From assembly GCA_902533695.1 (NCBI GenBank), contig CACAMV010000002.1, positions 1 to 64,000 of the forward strand: a DNA stretch of 64,000 nucleotides, read 5' to 3'. Shown piece after piece: positions 41,119 through 50,468 of this stretch; the stretch's first letter is position 1; each line of letters begins with the position of its first letter. The notes beneath the pieces were generated by a model. The model was not told the DNA's origin, did not search any database, and saw only the letters and a program-made list of their open reading frames with translations. Source of the stretch: an uncultured SAR116 cluster alpha proteobacterium (GTDB taxonomy: Bacteria > Pseudomonadota > Alphaproteobacteria > Puniceispirillales > Marisalimonadaceae). The translations under genes were made by a program, and so were the position numbers.

Positions 41119-41865
41119 ATGGTTGCTACGGCTGGAATAATTATTATTGGAGATGAAATTTTGACTGGAAGAACTTCTGATTTAAACATTAACTGGATAG
41201 CAAAAGAACTAAACTTGATTGGGGTTAGATTAAAGGAAGCAAGAGTAATACCAGACGAGAAAAAAATTATTATCAACAGCATCAAATCTTTTAAACAAAA
41301 ATTTACTTATGTATTTACATGTGGAGGAATAGGTCCAACTCATGATGATATTACAACTGAGTCAGTTGCTGATGCTTTAAGCTTAGAATTAGAAAAAAAT
41401 GAAGAGGCTATGAAAAGATTAAAAAAACATTATTCAAATACTAAAATTGAATTTAATGAGGCAAGGCAGAAAATGGCGGTTATACCCATTGGTGCCAAAC
41501 TAATTGACAATGCAGTTTCAGCAGCTCCTGGTTTCAATATTGATAATTTATTTGTATTTGCTGGAGTTCCTAGAATAATGCAAAGTATGTTTGATTCGAT
41601 AAAGGGAAATCTTATAGGTGGAAAAATTATTTTTGATAAAACCTTAACTTGTGATTTAGGAGAGGGAGTTATTGCCAAATCATTAGAGGAAATTGAAAAT
41701 AAATACAAAAATTTAAAAATTGGATCATATCCTTATTTTAAACCGGAAGGATATGGAACATCGTTAGTTTTACGTTCAGAAAAAAAAGAAACCACTCTCA
41801 GTGCAACTGCCGACTTAATTAAGATCATCCATAAAAAAGGAGGTAATACCTATTTCTTAGATTAG
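41119..41865 (+). CDS. Molybdopterin-binding domain protein (CinA N-domain-like)
   Basis: AGIIIIGDEILTGRTSDLN, FTCGGIGPTHDDITTESVADAL; no CinA C-terminal deamidase domain. Confidence 0.88.
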   Translation: MVATAGIIIIGDEILTGRTSDLNINWIAKELNLIGVRLKEARVIPDEKKIIINSIKSFKQKFTYVFTCGGIGPTHDDITTESVADALSLELEKNEEAMKRLKKHYSNTKIEFNEARQKMAVIPIGAKLIDNAVSAAPGFNIDNLFVFAGVPRIMQSMFDSIKGNLIGGKIIFDKTLTCDLGEGVIAKSLEEIENKYKNLKIGSYPYFKPEGYGTSLVLRSEKKETTLSATADLIKIIHKKGGNTYFLD

Positions 41866-41871
41866 AAAAAA

Positions 41872-42591
41872 TTATTTACTGGATGGAAGCGAACCTTTTT
41901 CTAATTTTTCATAATTTTTGTTCTGTCTTTTCTTAAAAATTTTTATAAGTATCATGCCTGAAATAAAACCACCAATATGCGCTGCATAAGCTACTCCACC
42001 GTCTGATGCATTATTATCAAAACTAAAAAATTGAATTATTATCCAGCCTCCTAGAACAAACATTGCTGGTATGTTAAATGTTTTAATGAATATTAGGAAC
42101 CAACAGAATACTTTGATATTTGTCCTAGGGTATAAAACTAAATATCCACCTAAAACCCCTGAAATAGCTCCGGAGGCACCAACCATTGGGATTATTGAGT
42201 TAACGTTTATCACAGACTGAGAAATAGCTGCAATTAATCCACATAGGAAAAAAAAAATTATAAATCTAAATTTACCCATGCAATCTTCAATGTTATCTCC
42301 AAAAATGTACAAATAACCCATGTTACCTAGCAGATGCATCCATCCTCCGTGAAGAAACATTGAAGTGAAAAGAGTAAAAAAACTAGGGATTGGATTTAGA
42401 TAGGGTGGTAATTCCTCAATACCAAATAAAACAGAAGGTATCATTCCATAAGTTAAAAAAATAACATTTTGCAATTCATTATTTAGACTCTGATGATATA
42501 AAAAAATAAATATACATGTTAGAATTAAAGACCAACTAACAAAAGGTTTTGTTGTTGTTGGATTGTCATCAGATATTGGAAAAATAAACAT
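41872..42591 (-). CDS. Rhomboid family intramembrane serine protease
   Basis: FLHGGWMHLLGNMGYLYIFGDNIED, GASGAISGVLGGYL, AAHIGGFISG. Confidence 0.92.
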   Translation of the reverse strand: MFIFPISDDNPTTTKPFVSWSLILTCIFIFLYHQSLNNELQNVIFLTYGMIPSVLFGIEELPPYLNPIPSFFTLFTSMFLHGGWMHLLGNMGYLYIFGDNIEDCMGKFRFIIFFFLCGLIAAISQSVINVNSIIPMVGASGAISGVLGGYLVLYPRTNIKVFCWFLIFIKTFNIPAMFVLGGWIIIQFFSFDNNASDGGVAYAAHIGGFISGMILIKIFKKRQNKNYEKLEKGSLPSSK

Positions 42592-43436
42592 TAATTAAAT
42601 TCTATGTTATCAATTAATCTTGTTTCCCCAAGTTTTACTGAACCAAGTAAAATGTTCTTTAAATCTCTGTTTTGAAAATTTGTTAATTTTAATTCTGTAT
42701 TTCTTATTTCTAAGTAATCGACATCAAAACCTTCGCTAATTAGTAAATTTTTTACTTTTTCAATAATATAAGGAAAATTTTTTCCAGTTTTATATAACTC
42801 ATAACCACTTTGTAAAGATTTAAAAAAAAATGGAGCAATTTGTTTTTCTTTATAACTCAAATAATTATTTCTGGATGAAAGTGCTAAACCTAATCTATCT
42901 CTTATAATTTTACCGGTAATGATTTTTAAATCTGGAAAGAGATTGATTGACATTTTTCTTATCAAAAATTGTTGTTGATAGTCTTTTGCTCCAAAAACGG
43001 CAAGATTTGGTTTAATAATAGAAAATAATTTATAAACAACTGTCAAAACTCCATCAAAATGACCAGGTCTTTTTCTGCCACACAATATTTTGCCAACATC
43101 TCCAGATGAAATAAGTTTTATTTTTTGCTTTTTAGGAAAAATTTCTTCATTAGATTTAGGATAAAATAATATATCACAGCCTAACTTTTCTAATTTTCTC
43201 TTATCACTTTCTATTGTTCTTGGATAGTCATTATAATCTTCATTTTTACCAAATTGTAGTGGGTTTATAAAAATAGAAGTAACAACTTTAGTAGAATTTT
43301 TTTTTGCAATTTTTATTAGAGAAAGATGTCCAGCATGAAGATTACCCATAGTTGGAACCAATGAAATTATATTAGAGTTTTTTCTTATTTTTTTTAAAAT
43401 ATCATCCAGCTCTTCTTTTGATTGGACGAAAATCAT
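42591..43436 (-). CDS. panC: Pantoate--beta-alanine ligase
   Basis: SLVPTMGNLHAGHLSLI, SIFINPLQFGKNEDYNDYPR; start corrected to MIFVQSKEE (43436) because upstream part of ORF lies in tRNA-Leu. Confidence 0.94.
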   Translation of the reverse strand: MIFVQSKEELDDILKKIRKNSNIISLVPTMGNLHAGHLSLIKIAKKNSTKVVTSIFINPLQFGKNEDYNDYPRTIESDKRKLEKLGCDILFYPKSNEEIFPKKQKIKLISSGDVGKILCGRKRPGHFDGVLTVVYKLFSIIKPNLAVFGAKDYQQQFLIRKMSINLFPDLKIITGKIIRDRLGLALSSRNNYLSYKEKQIAPFFFKSLQSGYELYKTGKNFPYIIEKVKNLLISEGFDVDYLEIRNTELKLTNFQNRDLKNILLGSVKLGETRLIDNIEFN

Positions 43437-43454
43437 AAATAAACATTCCTTAGT

Positions 43455-43542
43455 TGGTACGAGCGGGGGGACTTGAACCCCCACGCCCAATAAGGGCTTG
43501 AGATTTTAAGTCTCATGTGTCTACCTATTCCACCACGCTCGC
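43455..43542 (-). tRNA. tRNA-Leu(UAA), CCA encoded
   Basis: Minus strand GCGAGCG...acceptor pairs with CGCTCGT; anticodon loop CTTAAAA in stem TGAGA/TCTCA; long variable arm GCCC..GGGC; T-arm GGGGGTTCAAGTCCCCC; CCA. Confidence 0.95.
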
Positions 43543-43720
43543 AAATCATTAATACTTGATGTACCAAAGTGAAAGGTGATTTGGCAAGTAATTTATGAAA
43601 TAAAAAAATTTTAAATTACATAAATAAATTTAATTATATTTTTTTAAATTGTTCTGGTTAAAAATATCTTTATGACATATAAATCGATAAAAATTTAAAT
43701 TTATTTTTAATAATATAAAA

Positions 43721-44419
43721 ATGGATTATTACGAAACTCAAAAAAAATATAGAAATAAAAGACTTAAGTATCTGGGTTCTTTAGCAATTAAATTTGTTTT
43801 CATTATTTTGACTTTAATAGTTGGTTGGAGGTTTGGAGCGTCTGACAATGATTTTTTAATCCTAGAGAATGAGAGGATTTCCAAAAGCTTTGAAAATGTA
43901 AAAAATGATTTAGAGAAAAAGTTAATCTCTACCCGTATGCAGCTTAAAGAAGCTAATATTGCTTTAGAGGCAAAAAATATTAGAGAAGGTTTTGACTATG
44001 GGATTGAATCAAAAAAACTTTTATCTATTGCCTTAGCCAAGGGGATACCAGAAAAAAGAATTATAGATCATTTAAGAATTTTAACTAACAATAGAATTTG
44101 TCAAAAAAAGGAAAATAAAGAATTATACGTATCAACAGAGAATTTTATTCCACCAAATAGTACAATTACTTTACTTGGAGGAAATCTAAGATTAAAAGCT
44201 CAAGGTTTAACAAAGAATAAAACAATTGATAAACCATTTTTTGATCCTGAAAAGCCATTGTCAGTTACCTTAATGTATTTTGGTGGCAATGAAGTTCTGG
44301 AAGAAAAATTACCTATTCAAACAGCAATTTTAGCTAATAAATTCTCTGTAGTGTTGAATATAGTAAAATCAAATCTTAGAGGGAGTGTAATAATTAAGTA
44401 TAAGGTATGTAAAGTTTAG
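43721..44419 (+). CDS. Membrane-anchored hypothetical protein with coiled coil
   Basis: Single TM (FVFIILTLIVGW) then ENERISKSFENVKNDLEKKLISTRMQLKEANIALEAKN; no family confidently recognised. Confidence 0.6.
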   Translation: MDYYETQKKYRNKRLKYLGSLAIKFVFIILTLIVGWRFGASDNDFLILENERISKSFENVKNDLEKKLISTRMQLKEANIALEAKNIREGFDYGIESKKLLSIALAKGIPEKRIIDHLRILTNNRICQKKENKELYVSTENFIPPNSTITLLGGNLRLKAQGLTKNKTIDKPFFDPEKPLSVTLMYFGGNEVLEEKLPIQTAILANKFSVVLNIVKSNLRGSVIIKYKVCKV

Positions 44420-44423
44420 TTTA

Positions 44424-45185
44424 TTGAGCATTATGAGTGAGTCAAAAAGCAAAATAGCAGTTGTTACAGGCGTAAGTGAAGGGCTTGGTCGATCAATATC
44501 CTATGAGTTGTTAAAATCAGGATTTAAGGTTATTGGAATTAGTAGTAACAAAAATAAAATTTTAAAAGTTGAAAAGAATTTTATTAAATTTAAAGATAAA
44601 TTTAAATGTCATTGCGCAGACGTAAGAAATTATAATGATTTAAAGGTAATAGCTGAACAAATTCAGGCACCTGATTTATTAGTTTTAAATGCAGGAATTT
44701 ATAAGCCTATAGAGACTGATAAAGCAAATATTGAAATTTATAAATTACACATTGATGTAAATTTTCTTGGTGTTTTGAATTCTTATTTCGCTTTTTTAAA
44801 GAAAATGATTTTACAGAAAAAAGGTACAATATTAATTATGTCAAGTATTGCTGGGTGGATAGGATTACCAAAAGCTGGTGCTTATGGACCTACAAAATCT
44901 GCTCTTAAATCTTTTGCACAATCTGCAAGATATGATTTAGAAAAATATAATATTAAAGTGAAAGTTTGTTCACCAGGCTTTGTAAAAACAAAAGCCACCG
45001 AGATAAATAGTTTTTATATGCCAGGATTAATGGAACCTGAAGAAGCTGCTAAAATTATATTAAAAAATATTAATTCTTCAAAGTTCGAAATATCTTTTCC
45101 TTTAATTTTTTCATGTTTAATGAAATTGTTAAGCATTATTCCAGATAGGTGGTCTTATCTTTTAATAAAAAAAATTGTAATGTAG
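44424..45185 (+). CDS. SDR family oxidoreductase
   Basis: VVTGVSEGLGRSI, NAGIY, YGPTKSALKSFAQS. Confidence 0.92.
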   Translation: MSIMSESKSKIAVVTGVSEGLGRSISYELLKSGFKVIGISSNKNKILKVEKNFIKFKDKFKCHCADVRNYNDLKVIAEQIQAPDLLVLNAGIYKPIETDKANIEIYKLHIDVNFLGVLNSYFAFLKKMILQKKGTILIMSSIAGWIGLPKAGAYGPTKSALKSFAQSARYDLEKYNIKVKVCSPGFVKTKATEINSFYMPGLMEPEEAAKIILKNINSSKFEISFPLIFSCLMKLLSIIPDRWSYLLIKKIVM

Positions 45186-45189
45186 ACTT

Positions 45190-45621
45190 TTGATTATGTC
45201 AGAAAAAATTTTAAAAAAATATTTAGGTATCTTTCAAAACTTAAATTTGGCTAATATTGATAAATTTGATCGTATTGTAGATAAAAAAATTTATTTCTCC
45301 GATCCTTTTAATGAAGTATATGGTTTACCCAAATTCAAGCATATTTTTAAAAAAACAGTTAAAAATCTTAACAAACCTAATTTTAAAATTATTAATTATT
45401 TAATCTCAAAAAAAATTTGTTATGTTAAATGGGAAATGACTTTTTGGGCTTTTGGAGGTGAACAAAAATTAGTAGGTCTTTCAGAAATTTTTTTTAACAA
45501 AAATGATAAGATATATTACCATGTAGATTACTGGGATAGCTACAATCAATTTTATGTTAAGCTCCCAATTTTAGGAAAATTTTTTTATTATATTTTAAGT
45601 TTTGTAAAAACTAAATTTTAA
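45190..45621 (+). CDS. SnoaL/NTF2-like protein
   Basis: IVDKKIYFSDPFNEVYGLPKFKHIF..., WEMTFWAFGGEQKLVGLSEIFFN; 4 nt after SDR. Confidence 0.8.
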   Translation: MIMSEKILKKYLGIFQNLNLANIDKFDRIVDKKIYFSDPFNEVYGLPKFKHIFKKTVKNLNKPNFKIINYLISKKICYVKWEMTFWAFGGEQKLVGLSEIFFNKNDKIYYHVDYWDSYNQFYVKLPILGKFFYYILSFVKTKF

Positions 45622-46790
45622 TTTGGCACTATCTTTATTTGTTTAAGATCTAATCTGTTTGTTTTAAAACCGCTTTCACAATAAGATAAATAAAAATTCC
45701 ACATTCTTTGAAAGTTTTTGTCAAATCCCATTTTTTGAATTTCATGAAATGATCTATTGAAGTTTTTTCGCCATATCTGAAGTGTTTTGGCATAATGCTC
45801 AGGAAAACTGTTAATAGATTTAATTTGTAATGAATTAAGTTCTATTATTTCTCTAAGTTTCTTTAAACTTGGAAGCATTCCACCTGGGAAGATATACTTT
45901 TGAATAAAATCAGGGTTTCTTTTGTAGTTTTCAAATGCGTAATCACTAATTGTTATTAGCTGAAGCACAATTATACCATCTTCACTAATTAAATTTCTAA
46001 TTTTGTGAAAGAAAGTTTTCCAATATTTCTCGCCAACTGCCTCAAACATTTCAATAGAGATAATTTTATTATATGTACCATTTAAATCTCTATAATCTTT
46101 CATGATTACAGTAGCATTTTTTTCTAGGTTCGATTTAACAATTTTTTTCTTTGTTAAATGATATTGAGCACTTGATATAGTCGTGCCAATAATGTTGCAA
46201 TTATAATTTTTGACTGCGAATTCAATAAATCCACCCCATCCAGATCCAATTTCTAAAACATTATCTTTCTCTTTTAGTTTAGCAATTTCAGCAATATGTT
46301 TAAATTTATTTTTTTGAGCTAAATTCAAATCAGATTTTTGTTGAGCGAATATAGCAGATGAATATGACATTGATTCATCTAGCCAATTTTCATAAAAATT
46401 GTTGCCAAGATCATAATGAAATTTAATATTTTTTTTTGACCCAGCTTTAGTATTTGAATTTAAAAAATGATTTAAAGTATTGAAAAATTTAAATATAAAA
46501 TTATATCTGAATTTTTGTTCTATGAAGTCATTGTTTAAGGCTAAATAATACATTAAAGTAGGTAAATTTTTAGATGTAACATTTTCACTTATAAACTGTT
46601 CAGCAAAAGCAATAGATCCGCCTTGAATGATTTTTTTAATTGATGAATTTGATTTAATTTTTAAATCAGCTATTGGCCCTCTTTTAAAACCCTTGATTAG
46701 ATAAGACTTTTTATCAGGCATAGTTAATTTTAATTGCCCATAAGGTAATGATTTTAAACTAGATATTATTAAGGAATTCCAAAATTTCAT
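45618..46790 (-). CDS. Cyclopropane-fatty-acyl-phospholipid synthase family methyltransferase
   Basis: FHYDLGNNFYENWLDESMSYSSAIF, VLEIGSGWGGFIEFAV, IFPGGMLPSL. Confidence 0.93.
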   Translation of the reverse strand: MKFWNSLIISSLKSLPYGQLKLTMPDKKSYLIKGFKRGPIADLKIKSNSSIKKIIQGGSIAFAEQFISENVTSKNLPTLMYYLALNNDFIEQKFRYNFIFKFFNTLNHFLNSNTKAGSKKNIKFHYDLGNNFYENWLDESMSYSSAIFAQQKSDLNLAQKNKFKHIAEIAKLKEKDNVLEIGSGWGGFIEFAVKNYNCNIIGTTISSAQYHLTKKKIVKSNLEKNATVIMKDYRDLNGTYNKIISIEMFEAVGEKYWKTFFHKIRNLISEDGIIVLQLITISDYAFENYKRNPDFIQKYIFPGGMLPSLKKLREIIELNSLQIKSINSFPEHYAKTLQIWRKNFNRSFHEIQKMGFDKNFQRMWNFYLSYCESGFKTNRLDLKQIKIVPN

Positions 46791-46798
46791 TTTTAAGA

Positions 46799-47587
46799 CT
46801 ATTCGATTTTTACAGCTTTTGAATATTTTATAGATTGTTCTTTTGGAGTTTTATAAATTTTAATTTTCTTTGTCCACAATTTTAATGCCTCTAGATGAAT
46901 ATTAATTAAATTTTTACCTGGAAAAGATAAAAATTTAAAAAAACTTTTTAAAATTTGTGTATTTGTAAAATGTATTTCAATTGCTTTTAAATTTGCAGAT
47001 AAGAGTAGTTTTTTAAATTTAAAATAATTTATTTCTATAAAAATTTTTTTATTAATAAAGTTGGCACTTAATTCGTAATGTCCCTCATTATCAAAAAATG
47101 GTGAAACAAATAATTTTTTTTTAACTTTTTGTTTTATCCCATTTTTTTGAACATTTGGAAGAATATAGTGATGAATATCTCCAAAAGTATTTTTTACTTC
47201 AAAAATAGTTTTAACTAAATTTTTCTTTATATAGCAAAAATATATTGATAATGGGTTGAAACCAAAACCAAGACTTCTTGGAAAACAAAATAAGTAAATA
47301 TCATCAAATTCTTTTTCTTTTTCCAATTTTTTTAAAAAAATCAACAAATCTTTGGGACTTGAGTTAATTTTTCGTTCTCCATGATCTGAACAATACCATG
47401 ATAAAAAATTAAATTTATTAATTGAGAACAATGATGGAGATTTAAAGGAATTCATTAATAAAAGACGAGACAACTTTTTAATATTAATTAATAAAAATAA
47501 ACTTTTGTTATCAAATGAATGATTTTTTTCAGCAATCCTTTTGTGAAAAATATGACCTTCAAATATTTTTAATACTTCTTTCTTCAT
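46799..47587 (-). CDS. DUF1365 family protein
   Basis: HIFHKRIAEKNHSF, PRSLGFGFNPLSIYFCYI, VSPFFDNEGHYE. Confidence 0.9.
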   Translation of the reverse strand: MKKEVLKIFEGHIFHKRIAEKNHSFDNKSLFLLINIKKLSRLLLMNSFKSPSLFSINKFNFLSWYCSDHGERKINSSPKDLLIFLKKLEKEKEFDDIYLFCFPRSLGFGFNPLSIYFCYIKKNLVKTIFEVKNTFGDIHHYILPNVQKNGIKQKVKKKLFVSPFFDNEGHYELSANFINKKIFIEINYFKFKKLLLSANLKAIEIHFTNTQILKSFFKFLSFPGKNLINIHLEALKLWTKKIKIYKTPKEQSIKYSKAVKIE

Positions 47588-47598
47588 CGAGTGTGTTT

Positions 47599-48855
47599 TT
47601 AATATATTTTTTTAATTTTAAAGTAATTAGAAATGTTTTTTGAAGAATTTATTCCATCTTCATGGAATCCGTAGCCATTCCAAGCACCTGAAAAAAAAAT
47701 ATTATTATTACCTTGTTTATCTTTTACAAATTTTTGAACCTCTATTGATTGTTGGTCATAAATAGGATGATGGTATTCTATTTTTTTCAAAATACAATTT
47801 TTTGAAGGCATATTAATTGGATTAAGTGATATAAAAATATTTTCGTTAATTTTTAAATTTTGTAGTTTGTTCATCCAGTATGTTACGCTTGAAAAACTCT
47901 TTTTAGTGAAGTGATTCCAACTTGACCAGTTAATTTTTCTTTTCGGCATTAGTTTTTTGTCTGTGTGAACATAAACTATATTTTTCTGATATCTAAATTT
48001 TTTAAGTTTAAATGATATACTTTTATCAAAATTATGAATTATTTTACTAATTTCATTAGTATGATTTGCAAAAATTACATAATCGAAATCATATTTATTA
48101 CCTTCAAAATCAAATAATTTAAGTTTAGATTTATTTTTTTTTAAATGAACTATGTTGGTATTTAAGTATAAGTTATGATTCTTATTTTGTTTTAGTATTT
48201 GAATAATTTTATTAACATATTCTCTCGAACCATTTGCAATTGTTCTCCATTGAGGTCTAGAAATAAAATTTAATAATTGATGGTTTTTATAAAAATTAAG
48301 AAGAGGTTTTATAGGGAAATTTTTTATTTCATTCTCTGGTGAAGACCAAATTGCTCCTGTCATAGGAATTAAATGTAATTTTAAAAATGCATCAGAAAAT
48401 TTACATCTTTTTGCATACTCTAATAATGTTTCGTTTTTTTTATTAAAATCTAAGTAAGAATATCCAAATTTATAAAATTTAAAAATGTCCTTCAACATTA
48501 AATAATAATTTTTAAAAAGAAAATTTTTTAAATTTCCTGTTAAACCAAAAAATGTACCTGAATACTCAATTTCTCCATTATTAATTGATACAGAAAATGA
48601 CATATTTGACTTAGTAGTTTGAACATTTAAAAACTTTAATAAGTTTGTAAAATTTGGATAATTTCTTTCATTATAAACTATAAAACCTGTATCTATTTTG
48701 AAACTTTTGTTTTTTGAAGTTTTTAATTTTACAGTATTAGCATGTCCTCCAAAGTAGTTATTTTTTTCAAATAAGCTAATTTTAAAATCATTTGATAAAT
48801 TTAATGCTGAAGATAGTCCTGAAATACCTGATCCAATAATTGCTATTTTTTTCAT
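47599..48855 (-). CDS. FAD-dependent amine oxidase/NAD(P)-binding protein
   Basis: IAIIGSGISGLSSALNLS, FGGHANTVKL, DTGFIVYNERNYPNFTNLL, GAWNGYGFHEDGINSS. Confidence 0.92.
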   Translation of the reverse strand: MKKIAIIGSGISGLSSALNLSNDFKISLFEKNNYFGGHANTVKLKTSKNKSFKIDTGFIVYNERNYPNFTNLLKFLNVQTTKSNMSFSVSINNGEIEYSGTFFGLTGNLKNFLFKNYYLMLKDIFKFYKFGYSYLDFNKKNETLLEYAKRCKFSDAFLKLHLIPMTGAIWSSPENEIKNFPIKPLLNFYKNHQLLNFISRPQWRTIANGSREYVNKIIQILKQNKNHNLYLNTNIVHLKKNKSKLKLFDFEGNKYDFDYVIFANHTNEISKIIHNFDKSISFKLKKFRYQKNIVYVHTDKKLMPKRKINWSSWNHFTKKSFSSVTYWMNKLQNLKINENIFISLNPINMPSKNCILKKIEYHHPIYDQQSIEVQKFVKDKQGNNNIFFSGAWNGYGFHEDGINSSKNISNYFKIKKIY

Positions 48856-50285
48856 AAATTTTTTTTAAGTTTGTAAAAATTAGTTAATGCTCTCTTACGA
48901 GCAAAATTATGATCAACAATTGGCATGGGGTAGTTAAGTTTTAATTTACTATTTTGAGGTTGATGGATATTATTTTCATCTAAATTTGATAATGTTTTTA
49001 TATATTTTTTTATAAATACTCCAGATTTATCAAACTTTTTTCCTTGAGTAATAGGATTGAAAATACGAAAAAAAGGTGCTGCATCTGCACCACATCCTGC
49101 AACCCATTGCCAACTTGAATAATTTACTGCAGTATCTGCGTCAACTAAAGTATCATGAAACCAATCAGCTCCAAATTGCCAATTAATTAATAAATGTTTT
49201 GTTAGAAAAGAAGCTACAATCATTCTAGCTCTATTATGCATCCATCCTGTCTCCCAAAGCTGTTTCATCGAAGCATCAATTAAAGGATAGCCAGTTTCTC
49301 CAAGTTTCCATTTTTGAAAATTTTCAAGATTGTTTATCCAGTTAAAATTGTTGAAAGAAGATTTCATATTTTCAAAATTTAAATTAGGGAATAAAAGCAT
49401 TAAATTTGTTGCAAAGTCTCTCCAAATTATTTCTGATAAAAAAGCTTGTTCTCCATAATTGTTATCTTCAAATGAATTTTTTATAATTTTATGCCAAATA
49501 AATTTTGGTGAAATTTCACCAAAATGCAAATGAGGTGATAGCTTCGATGTTCCATCTACAAAAATAAAATCTCTGTTAAAATTATAAAGATTTATTTTAT
49601 TTTTTAAAAAATGATTAAATTTTTTTAACGCATATTTCTCTCCAACTTGCCATATTTCATTAAACTTACCAGTCCATTTTTCATTTTTTTTAATATGATT
49701 TAAATTAATTGTACCATTAATTTGTTTAAAAATTGCTAAGTTATTTGGTTTTTGTAGAGGCTTAGGAATTTTATGATTTTTAATCAAAGAATTTTTATAT
49801 GCTGTGAAAATTTTTAAACGTTGATTTTTTTTGCCAACTACTTTTGACGGTTCAACTAATGTTGAACCATCAAAAGTCATAACTTTTAAGTTTTTTATTT
49901 CTAAAATTTTTTTTAAATTAATATCTCTTTGATAACCTTCTGTTTCATAACGTTTGTTCCAAATCAATATTTTAATTTTTAATTTATCAATTAGATAAAA
50001 GAAAATATTTTTTGGATTACCTTGAAAAAGCTTTAGACTCGACAAATCTGATTTGTTTTTATCTAAGTTAGATAGTTCTAGATCAAAGTTTAATAAGCTT
50101 TTTTTTAACCACCATTTACTTGCTGACCCAGTTTTGAAAGCAAATTTTTTGTAATCTTCAAAAATATAAACGCATAAAATTTTTGTGTTTAGTTCATTAG
50201 AAATCTCATATGCTTTTTTCAGTGCAGGGTTATCAATTAATCTCAAATCATTTCTAAACCAAATTAGAATCGGAGGTGAATTCAT
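48852..50285 (-). CDS. Deoxyribodipyrimidine photolyase
   Basis: LIWFRNDLRLIDNPAL, LHFGEISPKFIWH, WLINWQFGADWFHDTLVDADTAVNYSSWQWVAGCGADAAPFFRIFNP-type FAD-binding region. Confidence 0.95.
   Translation of the reverse strand: MNSPPILIWFRNDLRLIDNPALKKAYEISNELNTKILCVYIFEDYKKFAFKTGSASKWWLKKSLLNFDLELSNLDKNKSDLSSLKLFQGNPKNIFFYLIDKLKIKILIWNKRYETEGYQRDINLKKILEIKNLKVMTFDGSTLVEPSKVVGKKNQRLKIFTAYKNSLIKNHKIPKPLQKPNNLAIFKQINGTINLNHIKKNEKWTGKFNEIWQVGEKYALKKFNHFLKNKINLYNFNRDFIFVDGTSKLSPHLHFGEISPKFIWHKIIKNSFEDNNYGEQAFLSEIIWRDFATNLMLLFPNLNFENMKSSFNNFNWINNLENFQKWKLGETGYPLIDASMKQLWETGWMHNRARMIVASFLTKHLLINWQFGADWFHDTLVDADTAVNYSSWQWVAGCGADAAPFFRIFNPITQGKKFDKSGVFIKKYIKTLSNLDENNIHQPQNSKLKLNYPMPIVDHNFARKRALTNFYKLKKNL
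49502..49525. repeat. 24-bp perfect palindrome inside photolyase CDS
   Basis: ATTTTGGTGAAATTTCACCAAAAT equals its own reverse complement. Confidence 0.9.
49840..49877. repeat. 17-bp inverted repeat (16/17) with 4-nt loop inside photolyase CDS
   Basis: ACTTTTGACGGTTCAAC-TAAT-GTTGAACCATCAAAAGT; the only mismatch is a G.U wobble in the minus-strand mRNA. Confidence 0.9.
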
Positions 50286-50289
50286 TTTT

Positions 50290-50460
50290 CTAATTTTTAA
50301 TAAATTTTCTAGGTGTACATTTTTTAGAGAACATTTGTTGAAGCATTGATTCCTTACAGTTAAGATGATCAGGAATAGGAAGATTTGAGTGCTCTCTATA
50401 AATTGATGAAATTACTAAAATTGATAACAAAACTAATAAAATCCACATGGTTCTACTCAT
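50290..50460 (-). CDS. Small single-TM hypothetical protein
   Basis: MSRTMWILLVLLSILVISSIYREHSNLPIPDHLNCKESMLQQMFSKKCTPRKFIKN; start at internal ATG preferred over listed 50478. Confidence 0.5.
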   Translation of the reverse strand: MSRTMWILLVLLSILVISSIYREHSNLPIPDHLNCKESMLQQMFSKKCTPRKFIKN

Positions 50461-50468
50461 AATTAATT

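Noticed and set aside
41430-41708. 92-aa minus ORF inside the CinA-like gene
   Set aside because: Antisense shadow ORF.
43437-43490. N-terminal extension of panC (MGVGVQVPPLVP...)
   Set aside because: It is a translation of the tRNA-Leu 3' region.
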